From: Gemmatimonadota bacterium | GTDB lineage: Bacteria > Latescibacterota > UBA2968 > UBA8231 | Reading direction: 5' to 3' | DNA: 10,817 nt | Assembly: GCA_026706505.1 (NCBI GenBank) | Contig: JAPOYQ010000647.1 | Span: 1-10,817 of the forward strand | In this document: positions 1 through 6,657 of the stretch, one piece after another | How positions within the stretch are numbered: position 1 is the stretch's first letter | How the letters are laid out: each line of letters starts with the position of its first letter | Translations under genes and position numbers: made by a program | The notes under the pieces: generated by a model | What the model was told of the DNA's origin: nothing | The model's database searches: none | The model's input: only the letters and a program-made list of their open reading frames with translations

Positions 1-729
1 GATCTTGGACCGATAGCGCCCCCCCGGCGGAAAACCCGCCCCGTACACCTCGAATTCGGCTATCTCAAAGGGATTGGTCGAGGTCACGTTGAGCTGGATG
101 TAGCGGACGAATTGCAATGGGAATGGAATTTGTGCCACGCTTTCCGTGGTGAAATCCACTTGAGTCAGCAGGTTGTACGCCGGCAGATTCTCCGGCGTGA
201 AGCTCACGCCGTCGCTGACCTGAACTTTATAGCCGCGAATGAAGTCGTCGGCAAAGGGCCGCCCTCGGCTGTCGGCCCCCTCCGGGCGCGGGAAAAACGA
301 GATGCGATTGACGGGAAAGCGCGTGCTCAAGTCAAAGAAAAAGGTCCGGCCCGCTTGCAGCACCCCGAATTCCTTGAAGCGATTTTCGCTAGAGGTCTGC
401 GCATCGCCATCGACGAGCGGGATATTTGTCTGCTTGAAGGGCACGTTGTCCCACACCCGCGCCTCGGCCACCTCACTGACGAAATCCAAGGGATAGCCCT
501 CGGTCCATTTTAGCTGCCGGAGGAGGTTATCGCTGTGGTTAAAATGCGCGAGTTTATGGTCCCCGGGTGCATCGAAGCTAATGGCCGTGGAATTTAGCTC
601 GTCGTCTTTCCAAGAGCGGCCCGCACCGCCCAATTCCCACTGCCGCACCTCACCTGTCGCCGCCGCCGCCAACCACGCGACCCCGACCAGTGCTCTATAA
701 GTACAAAACAGCGATTTGAACGCGCGCAA
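1..729 (-). CDS. Secreted discoidin-like protein, C-terminus beyond window (partial)
   Basis: Reading leftward from TTG 729-727, the frame stays open for 243 codons to the window edge. There is no in-frame ATG near the N-terminus. The TTG has a GAGGG Shine-Dalgarno 7 nt upstream and opens a signal peptide (MRAFKSLF, then a hydrophobic VGVAWLAAAA stretch). The mature part starts with W-E-L-G-G-x-G. Discoidin (F5/8 type C)-like features follow: LVDGD at about residues 105-109, FFFDLSTRFPVNRI at 130-143, and a closing AEFEVYGAGF at 224-233. These match the order DGD, hydrophobic-D-L-G/S, E-(F/M)-E-(V/I)-Y-G in the protein at 6658-8691, so I see the two as paralogues. Family knowledge suggests a ligand-binding, often carbohydrate-binding, beta-sandwich. 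The ligand is unknown. It is probably the third gene of the leftward set, 52 nt after the transporter-like gene. I infer that it acts outside the cytoplasm. Any C-terminal sorting module lies outside the window. Confidence 0.8.
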   Translation of the reverse strand, partial: MRAFKSLFCTYRALVGVAWLAAAATGEVRQWELGGAGRSWKDDELNSTAISFDAPGDHKLAHFNHSDNLLRQLKWTEGYPLDFVSEVAEARVWDNVPFKQTNIPLVDGDAQTSSENRFKEFGVLQAGRTFFFDLSTRFPVNRISFFPRPEGADSRGRPFADDFIRGYKVQVSDGVSFTPENLPAYNLLTQVDFTTESVAQIPFPLQFVRYIQLNVTSTNPFEIAEFEVYGAGFPPGGRYRSKI

Positions 730-781
730 AACAATTCCCTCACTTTCATGGGCGAAATATAGCCCGTTTTCACCCAGAAAC

Positions 782-2722
782 TCAACCCCAGAAAATCACA
801 TTGCCGACCATGCCGGTAAAGTGATCAACAAACAGAAAAAGGCCTCCCGGCACGATGTGCCCGGCAATCATGCCCATGAAAAAGGGGCGCGTCTTGCGGT
901 AGAGCGCCACGCCGCCGTAGCGCAGCACCGACACCTTGATCAGCCACGCCAAGAACATATCGAACCAAAGGTGATCCATAATCCCGGTCGGGCCGATGGG
1001 GTAGCCGAGGGGATGGAGGGGCCACCAGACGTAGTACCAGCGCGCCAGCATCAAAAGCAGCATCACGCCCGCCCCAATCCCGGTGTTGATCCAACCCCAC
1101 AGATGCGGCTCACTCGGCGTGCGAATCAAACTAGCGGCATAGTCGTATAATCCGTGCTGCCCCCCGGGAATTTTCAGGTTGAGCGCCCCGTACGAATAGC
1201 CCAGTTCCATAACCACCCACATCGACGAGACCAGCCCGACGGCCATGGCCAAGAGCATCGTCCAGAACAGCGGACGTTTCGAACCGCCAAAGCCCTCGCC
1301 CAATTTGAGGCTGTTGGCGGCTGATGTCATGGCAAAACTGCGCCCATTCGTCCAGAAAAAGGTCATCGCCAGCACGACCATGCCCTGGGTACCGATGGCC
1401 GACGAGCCAACGGCGGAGACGACGATGGCCGCCGGGCCGACCGGGACCGAACCGTCCGAAAGTCCCCCTTCGGCGATTAGGCGAGTAAACCCGACAAAAA
1501 GCGCAAAAGTGGTAAATAAAAAGGCTAGGACGACCCAGACGGGCAGGCCCGCCAGCGAGAGCCACGCGACCATCACTGCGCTGCTGCCCAGCAAGACGAT
1601 CACAGCCGTCCGGTAGGATAGAATTTCGCCGGAATCATCTACCGTAGGATCTCCCCACAGGGCCTTGCGGCAGACCGCCCACAGGTGCTTGCGGGCCGCG
1701 AACAGGCCAAATAGAAACAGGACCAACATGCCGCCCATCGACTGATGGACGAGAATCGGATCGATGATCGAGTGCCCGCCCCCCAGCATCTCCGAACTGG
1801 TGACGCCCAAGACGGCAAAGGTGGTGCGCAGGGCGTTGGCGAAGAGGTTGAAAAACCACAGACTGAAGGCGATTTCGGTCTTGAGAAAGTAGAAAAAGCC
1901 CAAAATGTTGAAGCGAAATTTGAATTGCAGTTCGGACAGATTGTCGAAGATGGGCAAGATGAAGTGGATGGGATCTACATTGGTGGCAATGGGCACGGTC
2001 TCTGGGAAGTAGTTGTGTAGCCCGTGCAGGGTGCCCCAGATGGCCGGCACGGCAAAGCCAGTCCACATCACCGGGTTTTTGAAGAATGGGGCAATGCGGT
2101 TCCCCCCGGCGTCCTGTTCGGTGAGGGCCATCGGCACCTGGACCAGTGGATAGGTCAGCCGCTCGTAGTCGTTCCACTGCTTGCGCAGAATCGCCATCAC
2201 GGCAATCATCGCCAAGAACAGGGCCCAGACAAGCGGTGCCCAGCGCAAGAACATCGGCAGCCAGCCGGCCCACGGGATGGACTGGCCCTGCTCCAAGCCC
2301 TCGTAAAAAGGCCACATGATCGCTAGGTCGCGCGGCTCCAACCAGTCCGCTATGTGGGGTTGGATGAGCGTGTGCCAGTCGTTTTCTGGCGTGGCAAAGT
2401 AAAAGGGGGTGAGGATCGTGCCGATGAACCGGCCGGCAAAAAACACCGGCAGGGGCGAGGCCATGACCATCATTATGTAGATGAGCAGGAGCTCGCCGCG
2501 GTTCAGCCCGGCTCGCGGATGGACTAGCTTGAGCAGCGGGTTGATTAAGCCAGCGAGGAAGAAGAGCAAGAACAGGGCACCGACCGTGCTGGTCCCGAGC
2601 GTCATGTACGAGCCGCGAAGATAGAAAACCCCATACGAGTCGCCCGCAGCCACGAAAAATGTAAATAGGCAGCCGAGGATCAGCGCCTTGGGCGTGAAGG
2701 CTCCGGCCGCTGAGGATTGCAA
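782..2722 (-). CDS. DUF6785/DUF6784-type polytopic membrane protein, OPT-transporter-like
   Basis: A 646-aa integral inner-membrane protein with roughly a dozen or more hydrophobic segments, for example at residues 13-31, 40-61, 77-97 and 155-180, and many in the C-terminal half. ERLTYPLVQVP (about 187-197), RLIAEGGL (about 414-421), WWPLHPLGYPIG (about 564-575) and a late RYGG..LYRK motif are what I associate with the DUF6785 (N-terminal) plus DUF6784 (C-terminal) family. That family is of unknown function and resembles OPT oligopeptide transporters in the loop before YPLVQ and in the RLIAEGG motif. The length fits the family. The start is TTG 2722-2720, only 3 nt after the TAG of the upstream gene, so translation is probably coupled. 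The only Shine-Dalgarno candidate is a poor GGCGGGG inside the end of the previous gene. A transport role is inference. Substrates could be peptides, siderophore-like compounds or glycan fragments, and the sequence does not decide between them. Family assignment is fairly sure; substrate is unknown. Confidence 0.85.
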   Translation of the reverse strand: MQSSAAGAFTPKALILGCLFTFFVAAGDSYGVFYLRGSYMTLGTSTVGALFLLFFLAGLINPLLKLVHPRAGLNRGELLLIYIMMVMASPLPVFFAGRFIGTILTPFYFATPENDWHTLIQPHIADWLEPRDLAIMWPFYEGLEQGQSIPWAGWLPMFLRWAPLVWALFLAMIAVMAILRKQWNDYERLTYPLVQVPMALTEQDAGGNRIAPFFKNPVMWTGFAVPAIWGTLHGLHNYFPETVPIATNVDPIHFILPIFDNLSELQFKFRFNILGFFYFLKTEIAFSLWFFNLFANALRTTFAVLGVTSSEMLGGGHSIIDPILVHQSMGGMLVLFLFGLFAARKHLWAVCRKALWGDPTVDDSGEILSYRTAVIVLLGSSAVMVAWLSLAGLPVWVVLAFLFTTFALFVGFTRLIAEGGLSDGSVPVGPAAIVVSAVGSSAIGTQGMVVLAMTFFWTNGRSFAMTSAANSLKLGEGFGGSKRPLFWTMLLAMAVGLVSSMWVVMELGYSYGALNLKIPGGQHGLYDYAASLIRTPSEPHLWGWINTGIGAGVMLLLMLARWYYVWWPLHPLGYPIGPTGIMDHLWFDMFLAWLIKVSVLRYGGVALYRKTRPFFMGMIAGHIVPGGLFLFVDHFTGMVGNVIFWG

Positions 2723-2725
2723 GGA

Positions 2726-5365
2726 CTATACCCCGCCGGTGGCGGCGAAGATGCGGACGAAGACGATCGATTGCTTCTGGGTTTGCTCCGCGAAGAATTG
2801 GCGCTCTAGCAGGAAGCCCGCATTCATGGTCAGCTCGTACCCCTGATAGGACGACACATTGGTCAGCAGGGCCGAAAACACGAGGCTGCGGAAGTCATCG
2901 ACATAGCTCGGCGACGCCTCGGCGGGGCGCTCGATTAGGTTCTCGAAGAGGCTGAATTCAACGCCGAAGTCCAAGAGCGTCTGCGGCAGGAGCGCATACT
3001 GGCCCAAAAAGAAAAAGCTCTCGGTCAGTTCGTTGGCTTCCAAACCGGTCAGCGCAGTAGGCGTTTCTCGCTCGTACATGCTCTTCCACTTGGGATAGAG
3101 AGCGAGCCGGTCGCTGGGGCGGATGGCGTAATCGGCCTTGTTGATCAGGCCCAAGAACGAGCGGTCGCGCTTTAGGCTGGCCTGCTCACCGAGCTGGTTA
3201 AAGCGCTCGTACTTCAGCTTGCCCTCGACGTTCAGGTTGCGGATGCGAAAGTAGCGAGCCTGCAAGTACAGCACATTGACAAAGGTATCTTGGTTGTCGA
3301 GCGGATCGGCAAAATCCGTCAGGCCGATGGGATCGCGCCAGACGATGCGGTCCTCGGGCAAATTGTCAGCCACTAGTTTGGCGTGTTCAAAAAGGGATAT
3401 ATCTAGCCCGGGGTAGGATTTTTCCAAGGTCAGCAGCCCGTAAACCGAGCGGCTCTCGCGGTCGCTGCTCAGTTGGTGTTCGGCGAGCCGGCCGACGGTC
3501 AGCCGGGAGCTCTCGGTGATTTTTAATCCCCCGTACGCATTGTAGCCGCGGTGGTCGCGCTCATAGGGATAGTCGGGTAGGCGGTCGTCCTCAAAGCGGT
3601 CGATGATCGTGTTGTTGTTCATGTCCATGCCAAAGAGAAACTCCGGCGGATCGACCTGATAGCGCAGGAAAGGCTCGACGTAATCCGGGCGGCTGTTCTG
3701 GTTTTGGTTGAAGTCGGAGATAAAATCGTTGTTTTCGTCTAGTCCGGGAAAAATTTCAGTGTCGCGGCCCTGCGAGCCGCCCTGGCCGCCAAACCCTTGA
3801 CTCTGGCGATAGCGCTGCCAATCGGTATAGCGGTCTTGGTCGTCGTTGTCATCGACAAACTCAAAGAGGTTTTGGGTCTCGCTGGCGTAGTCGATGACTC
3901 CGCCTGGGTCGGCAATGAAGGCCGTGGTGCTGTAATCGGGATCTATGGTGAACGCCTCGCCGTACGCAAAGAAGGGGTAGCGTTGGTACGAGGCCGTGAC
4001 GTACCCGGCTTCGGCCGTTTCCTTGTACGCGGGCAGCTTGCGAAAGTTCTGGTTGGGAAAGCGGCGAAAGCGACGGTTGAGGGCCCATTCGGCCCGCAGG
4101 TCGAAGTGGGCGAGATTGATCAGTTCCAGGTCCATGCCGATCACCTCGTGCCCAGTCGGCAAGCCGTAGGCAAAGCGCACAAAGGTCTGATTGGAGCCAT
4201 CGGTGATCTCGTCGCGGGCTTGGGCCACCGGCAAGAAAACCTGCTCGCCCCGGGCATTGGTCTGGAGGTTGGAGGCGATCTCTATGCGGTAGTCGTTGGA
4301 CACCACCAGTTCGAATTCGAGCTTCTTGGCCTCGCGGAAGGTGCCCACTTTTTCGGTTGGACTAAAATCGTTGCGAATGTCGTAGATAAGCTCAATTACG
4401 TCCGAGCCGCTCACCTCCAGAATACCCTCGCGCCGCACGCCGCCGCGCACCAAGGGCACAATTTCCGGGTGCAACTCTCCGTCGATGATCACCTGATCAA
4501 CGAAAAACGAGGCCCCGGTTTCCTCGGATTCGGGCGAGTCATCTGCAATGCGGATAATGACCCGCTCGACATTGCCCGTGTTCTGGGGACCGGTCAGCAG
4601 GCCCTTGAGCGAGTTGTCTCCAAGGCTTAGCTCACTACTAGTATTGGACACATTGACCCACGTCAGCCCCAGCTTGGCGAAATCGCCCACTTGGGCCACG
4701 CCGCGCGCCCCCAGCAGGCGGGTCGTGTTTTCGATCGCCGAAGCCCCGCCCGCCTCGTTGAGCGCAGTAAATCCCGGCGCATTGAGCCGCGAGCCGAGGA
4801 GGGTTACCGCGTACTTGTCGGCGAGAAAATCCCATTGCAACCCATTGAACGTGGGCTTGGAAAAGGTCAGGGGGGTGAGCGTCGTGCGAATGGCGTCGCC
4901 CACCGTTAGGGAGGTGTGGAACTGGCCGTGGCTGGCCGACGAGATGACGAGGCTGCCGAACCACCGGCCAAAGCGGGTGCCCTTCAAGAGGGCACTTCCT
5001 TGGCGCAGGGGGCTGGTTTCGGTCCAGTCGTAAATGACCCAGCCGCGGTTGATGTACTGCCCGAAGAGGTTGTAGTTGCGGGTACCTTCGAGCAGGATGT
5101 TGACGTAGCGTTCGTAGTGGTCGCGTGCGTAGTTGCTGTACTCCCAGCCGCGCCACTGGTATTCGTAGTACAGGTTCTGCGGCAAGTACCACTTGCGCCG
5201 GTTGGGTGCCAAGGCACCAGGATGGATGCGCACCCCGCGAATCCCCGGTTCCTCAACCGGCCGAAAGCCCGTCGATAGCTGGGCAAAAGCCGTGGACTCC
5301 GCAAGTGCGAAAATACACCACAACAGCAAAATTGGCCCTCTGCTACAAAGGGTTGTCAGCCTCAT
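2726..5365 (-). CDS. Large secreted, predicted outer-membrane protein with Asn/Asp-rich Ca-loop-like repeats
   Basis: I place the start at ATG 5365-5363, which has AGGAG 7 nt upstream and opens a good signal peptide (MRLTTLCSRG, hydrophobic core, cleavage after AFA). This gives 879 aa. The longer frame from ATG 5413 starts at about the predicted transcription start and would bury the signal. After cleavage the N-terminal half (about 30-480) is a mixed, largely beta-type region with no domain I can name. Next comes an acidic segment with four EF-hand/TSP3-like loops of the D-x-N-x-D-x-x-x-D type: 507-515, 543-551, 553-564 (N-x-N-x-N-x-x-x-D-x-x-E) and 581-592 (DMNNNTIIDRFE). From about 600 to the end, short alternating aromatic/polar segments look like beta-strands of an outer-membrane barrel, though the protein ends GGV rather than in a terminal Phe. 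It is the first gene of the leftward set and precedes the DUF6785-type protein by 3 nt. An envelope ligand-capture or channel role is inference. It is not a recognisable TonB-dependent receptor: I see no TonB box or plug motif. Confidence 0.82.
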   Translation of the reverse strand: MRLTTLCSRGPILLLWCIFALAESTAFAQLSTGFRPVEEPGIRGVRIHPGALAPNRRKWYLPQNLYYEYQWRGWEYSNYARDHYERYVNILLEGTRNYNLFGQYINRGWVIYDWTETSPLRQGSALLKGTRFGRWFGSLVISSASHGQFHTSLTVGDAIRTTLTPLTFSKPTFNGLQWDFLADKYAVTLLGSRLNAPGFTALNEAGGASAIENTTRLLGARGVAQVGDFAKLGLTWVNVSNTSSELSLGDNSLKGLLTGPQNTGNVERVIIRIADDSPESEETGASFFVDQVIIDGELHPEIVPLVRGGVRREGILEVSGSDVIELIYDIRNDFSPTEKVGTFREAKKLEFELVVSNDYRIEIASNLQTNARGEQVFLPVAQARDEITDGSNQTFVRFAYGLPTGHEVIGMDLELINLAHFDLRAEWALNRRFRRFPNQNFRKLPAYKETAEAGYVTASYQRYPFFAYGEAFTIDPDYSTTAFIADPGGVIDYASETQNLFEFVDDNDDQDRYTDWQRYRQSQGFGGQGGSQGRDTEIFPGLDENNDFISDFNQNQNSRPDYVEPFLRYQVDPPEFLFGMDMNNNTIIDRFEDDRLPDYPYERDHRGYNAYGGLKITESSRLTVGRLAEHQLSSDRESRSVYGLLTLEKSYPGLDISLFEHAKLVADNLPEDRIVWRDPIGLTDFADPLDNQDTFVNVLYLQARYFRIRNLNVEGKLKYERFNQLGEQASLKRDRSFLGLINKADYAIRPSDRLALYPKWKSMYERETPTALTGLEANELTESFFFLGQYALLPQTLLDFGVEFSLFENLIERPAEASPSYVDDFRSLVFSALLTNVSSYQGYELTMNAGFLLERQFFAEQTQKQSIVFVRIFAATGGV

Positions 5366-5421
5366 GATCCATCTCCTAATGAGGGAAAGCCCGCTTAGGA
5401 CAGCGAGCGTCATCGGCTGAC

Positions 5422-5451
5422 AATATACGCCCCGTTCCCCCTGCTTACCAA
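5422..5451 (-). promoter_or_regulatory. Candidate sigma70-type promoter of the leftward gene set
   Basis: On the minus strand, TTGGTA (5451-5446) and TATATT (5427-5422) are separated by 18 nt, a fair match to TTGACA-17-TATAAT. Transcription would start near 5415. That leaves about 50 nt of leader before ATG 5365 and excludes the upstream ATG at 5413 as a usable start. This is a sequence match only. Confidence 0.5.
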
Positions 5452-5474
5452 GTCAGAACCGCGCTGCCGCGCCC

Positions 5475-5506
5475 GCAAAAAACGAACTTTTTTGCTGCAA
5501 ATTTGC
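5475..5506. promoter_or_regulatory. Twin palindromes between divergent promoters (possible operator)
   Basis: Two adjacent inverted repeats lie in the divergent intergenic region. GCAAAAAA-CGAAC-TTTTTTGC (5475-5495) is a perfect 8-bp stem with a 5-nt loop. GCAAATTTGC (5497-5506) is a perfect 10-bp palindrome. All four half-sites begin with GCAAA. They sit upstream of both candidate promoters, which would suit a dimeric regulator acting on both gene sets. The first could instead be a weak hairpin or a stiff A-tract. No regulator gene is present in the window. Confidence 0.45.
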
Positions 5507-5530
5507 TTCGCCTATCTATATCTTTTTGTT

Positions 5531-5536
5531 TATAAT
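5531..5536 (+). promoter_or_regulatory. Candidate -10 box for the rightward gene set
   Basis: A perfect TATAAT lies in an AT-rich stretch, with transcription predicted to start near 5543. No good -35 box sits at the usual 16-18 nt spacing; the nearest, TTGCTT at 5503-5508, is 22 nt away. The promoter may therefore depend on an activator or use a non-standard sigma factor. If used, the leader before ATG 5639 is about 95 nt long. Confidence 0.45.
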
Positions 5537-5555
5537 GTAAAATCACCTCATCCTG

Positions 5556-5575
5556 AAAGGAGGTTGCACAGCTTG
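5556..5575 (+). promoter_or_regulatory. Near-perfect Shine-Dalgarno with in-frame TTG upstream of the CBM9-like gene
   Basis: AAAGGAGGT (5556-5564) almost fully complements the 16S 3' end. It stands 8 nt before TTG 5573-5575, which is in frame with the downstream gene and reaches ATG 5639 without a stop, adding 22 residues. The added residues (LKDTFHIPF...) would push the signal peptide inward, so I keep ATG 5639 as the main start. The site could drive an alternative N-terminus, act as a standby ribosome site, or stabilise the mRNA leader. Confidence 0.4.
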
Positions 5576-5638
5576 TTGAAAGACACTTTCCACATCCCTT
5601 TTTCCTTTTCCATCTCTTCCAATCAAGGAGCGCATAGA

Positions 5639-6550
5639 ATGAGAAAGTTTAGCTTTTTCGCCTTGTCTTTTGGGCTGGCGTGCCTGTTGAGCACGGCCGC
5701 TTTTGCCCACGTAGGCGTGACCGTGTTCTATCCTCAGGTGCCGGATCCGGCTGCCATCACCATCGACGGCAACGACGACGACTGGGGTTGGTACGACCCA
5801 GCTCTCGCCCTCAATCAGCCCGATTTCTTCGACCGAGCCAGCGATTTCGTCGAGTTGTCGGACTACGATTTCACCATCCTCAACGCTTGGTCGGCGGAGC
5901 CAGACAACAAGTGGTACGGCTTTGCGCGCTTTGTCGATGACACCCTCAAGTACGATTCGCCCGTCAAGGAGTGGTGGAAAGACGACTGCTTGCAGATCAC
6001 CGTTGACGCCGATCACCTCGGCGGCAACATTCTCGGTTCCGACCTCGAGCAGATCGGCAATGGCCAGCGCTGGCACGTGCGCATCTTCCCGCCGGCCGGC
6101 GAGTCCCTGTTGCCCAATCAGACCTGCTTCTTCTACAGCCAGCTAGAGTTCATCGACTCCACAGAACTGCTCTGGGGAGTCGAGCCGGAGTTTTTCGAGG
6201 CTGCGTGGACCGTCCTGCCAGCGGGTGCCGAGAACCTGACGGTTGGCCCGGTTGAGTACACCTATGAGTGGCGGGGTGCCCTGTGGGACATCTGGGGCCT
6301 GAGCGAGGCCGAGAGCACGCGGCACACGTTCGCCGAGGACGACGTGATTCACCTTGGCTATCGCCCGCTCGACGCCGACCGCCCCGGCGGTGGACGCAAG
6401 CACTCCATGTACATCAACGACGGCAGCCAGTCGCAGGACGTCGACGCTTCGCAGATGCCCGACTTCTGGGCGCTGGCGGCGCCGGAGACTAACGTGGAAA
6501 ACGACACTTGGGGTCACATCAAAAACAACATGTCCGAACGCCTCAAGTAG
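5639..6550 (+). CDS. Secreted CBM9-like (carbohydrate-binding family 9-type) protein
   Basis: 303 aa. ATG 5639 has AAGGAG 8 nt upstream and opens a clear signal peptide (MRKFSFFALSFGLACLLSTAAFA, split here only for description; cleavage before HVGV), so the mature protein lies outside the cytoplasm. The fold signature is that of CBM9-like domains: IDGNDDDW (42-49) at the first strand, then KWYGFARFVDD in the middle, then WWKDDCLQITVDAD (about 112-125), matching the usual W-x-D-x-hydrophobic-Q-hydrophobic-x-hydrophobic-D pattern. A second half with an EWRGALWDIWGL segment and late INDGSQ fits the family's second sheet. No catalytic domain is attached, so it looks like a stand-alone binding or surface protein. 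The strong ribosome site, mostly C-ending codons, and own terminator immediately downstream suggest it is made in larger amounts than the genes after it. Carbohydrate binding is inferred from the family; the sugar is unknown. Confidence 0.82.
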   Translation: MRKFSFFALSFGLACLLSTAAFAHVGVTVFYPQVPDPAAITIDGNDDDWGWYDPALALNQPDFFDRASDFVELSDYDFTILNAWSAEPDNKWYGFARFVDDTLKYDSPVKEWWKDDCLQITVDADHLGGNILGSDLEQIGNGQRWHVRIFPPAGESLLPNQTCFFYSQLEFIDSTELLWGVEPEFFEAAWTVLPAGAENLTVGPVEYTYEWRGALWDIWGLSEAESTRHTFAEDDVIHLGYRPLDADRPGGGRKHSMYINDGSQSQDVDASQMPDFWALAAPETNVENDTWGHIKNNMSERLK

Positions 6551-6573
6551 CAGTTCAGCAGCATCTGTTCCGA

Positions 6574-6610
6574 GGGGAAGGGGCGCGTGTGCCCCTTCCC
6601 CTTAATCATT
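6574..6610 (+). terminator. Hairpin terminator after the CBM9-like gene
   Basis: GGGGAAGGGGC (6574-6584) and GCCCCTTCCCC (6591-6601) form a perfect 11-bp stem around a 6-nt GCGTGT loop, followed by the only moderately T-rich TTAATCATTT. It lies 23 nt after the stop codon. The weak T-tract suggests partial termination, letting some transcripts continue into the next genes. Confidence 0.8.
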
Positions 6611-6612
6611 TG

Positions 6613-6632
6613 CGTCGCCCGTTCGGGCGACG
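6613..6632 (+). other. Second GC-rich hairpin in the leader of the discoidin/FlgD-Ig gene
   Basis: CGTCGCCC (6613-6620) and GGGCGACG (6625-6632) form a perfect 8-bp stem with a GTTC loop. It has no T-tract and ends 12 nt before the CGGAGA ribosome site, so it is not a second terminator of the usual kind. It could protect the 3' end left by termination or processing, or form the 5' end of the downstream message. Confidence 0.6.
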
Positions 6633-6657
6633 GAGAGCATCTTGCGGAGACTGGCTG

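Noticed and set aside
112..513. 133-aa plus-strand frame near the left edge
   Set aside because: It is antisense to the discoidin-like gene, whose translation shows family motifs and a signal peptide; the plus-strand product shows no motif and no ribosome site.
3797..4630. 277-aa open frame on the plus strand inside the large envelope gene
   Set aside because: It lies antisense to a gene with a convincing signal peptide, ribosome site and repeated motifs; its Val/Gly/Ala/Leu/His-rich, low-complexity composition is typical of antisense frames in GC-rich DNA.
2726..5365. TonB-dependent receptor (SusC-like) identity for the large envelope protein
   Set aside because: I see no TonB box, plug-domain motif or SusD-like partner, so the resemblance is limited to a beta-rich, aromatic C-terminal region.
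5366..5413. ATG 5413 as the start of the large envelope protein
   Set aside because: It lies about at the predicted transcription start, lacks a good ribosome site and adds 16 residues before an otherwise ideal signal peptide that starts at ATG 5365 with AGGAG 7 nt upstream.
5492..5638. ATG-less extension of the CBM9-like gene back to 5492
   Set aside because: The extension would overlap the candidate -10 box and palindromes and would put about 49 residues before the signal peptide.
5543..6076. 177-aa minus-strand frame over the CBM9-like gene
   Set aside because: It runs opposite to a gene with a clear CBM9-like pattern and covers its ribosome site and leader; it has no recognisable features.
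6508..6657. ATG 6508 as the start of the discoidin/FlgD-Ig gene
   Set aside because: It overlaps the preceding gene by 43 nt, runs through the terminator and second hairpin, and hides the signal peptide; GTG 6658 has a well-spaced ribosome site and an immediate signal peptide.
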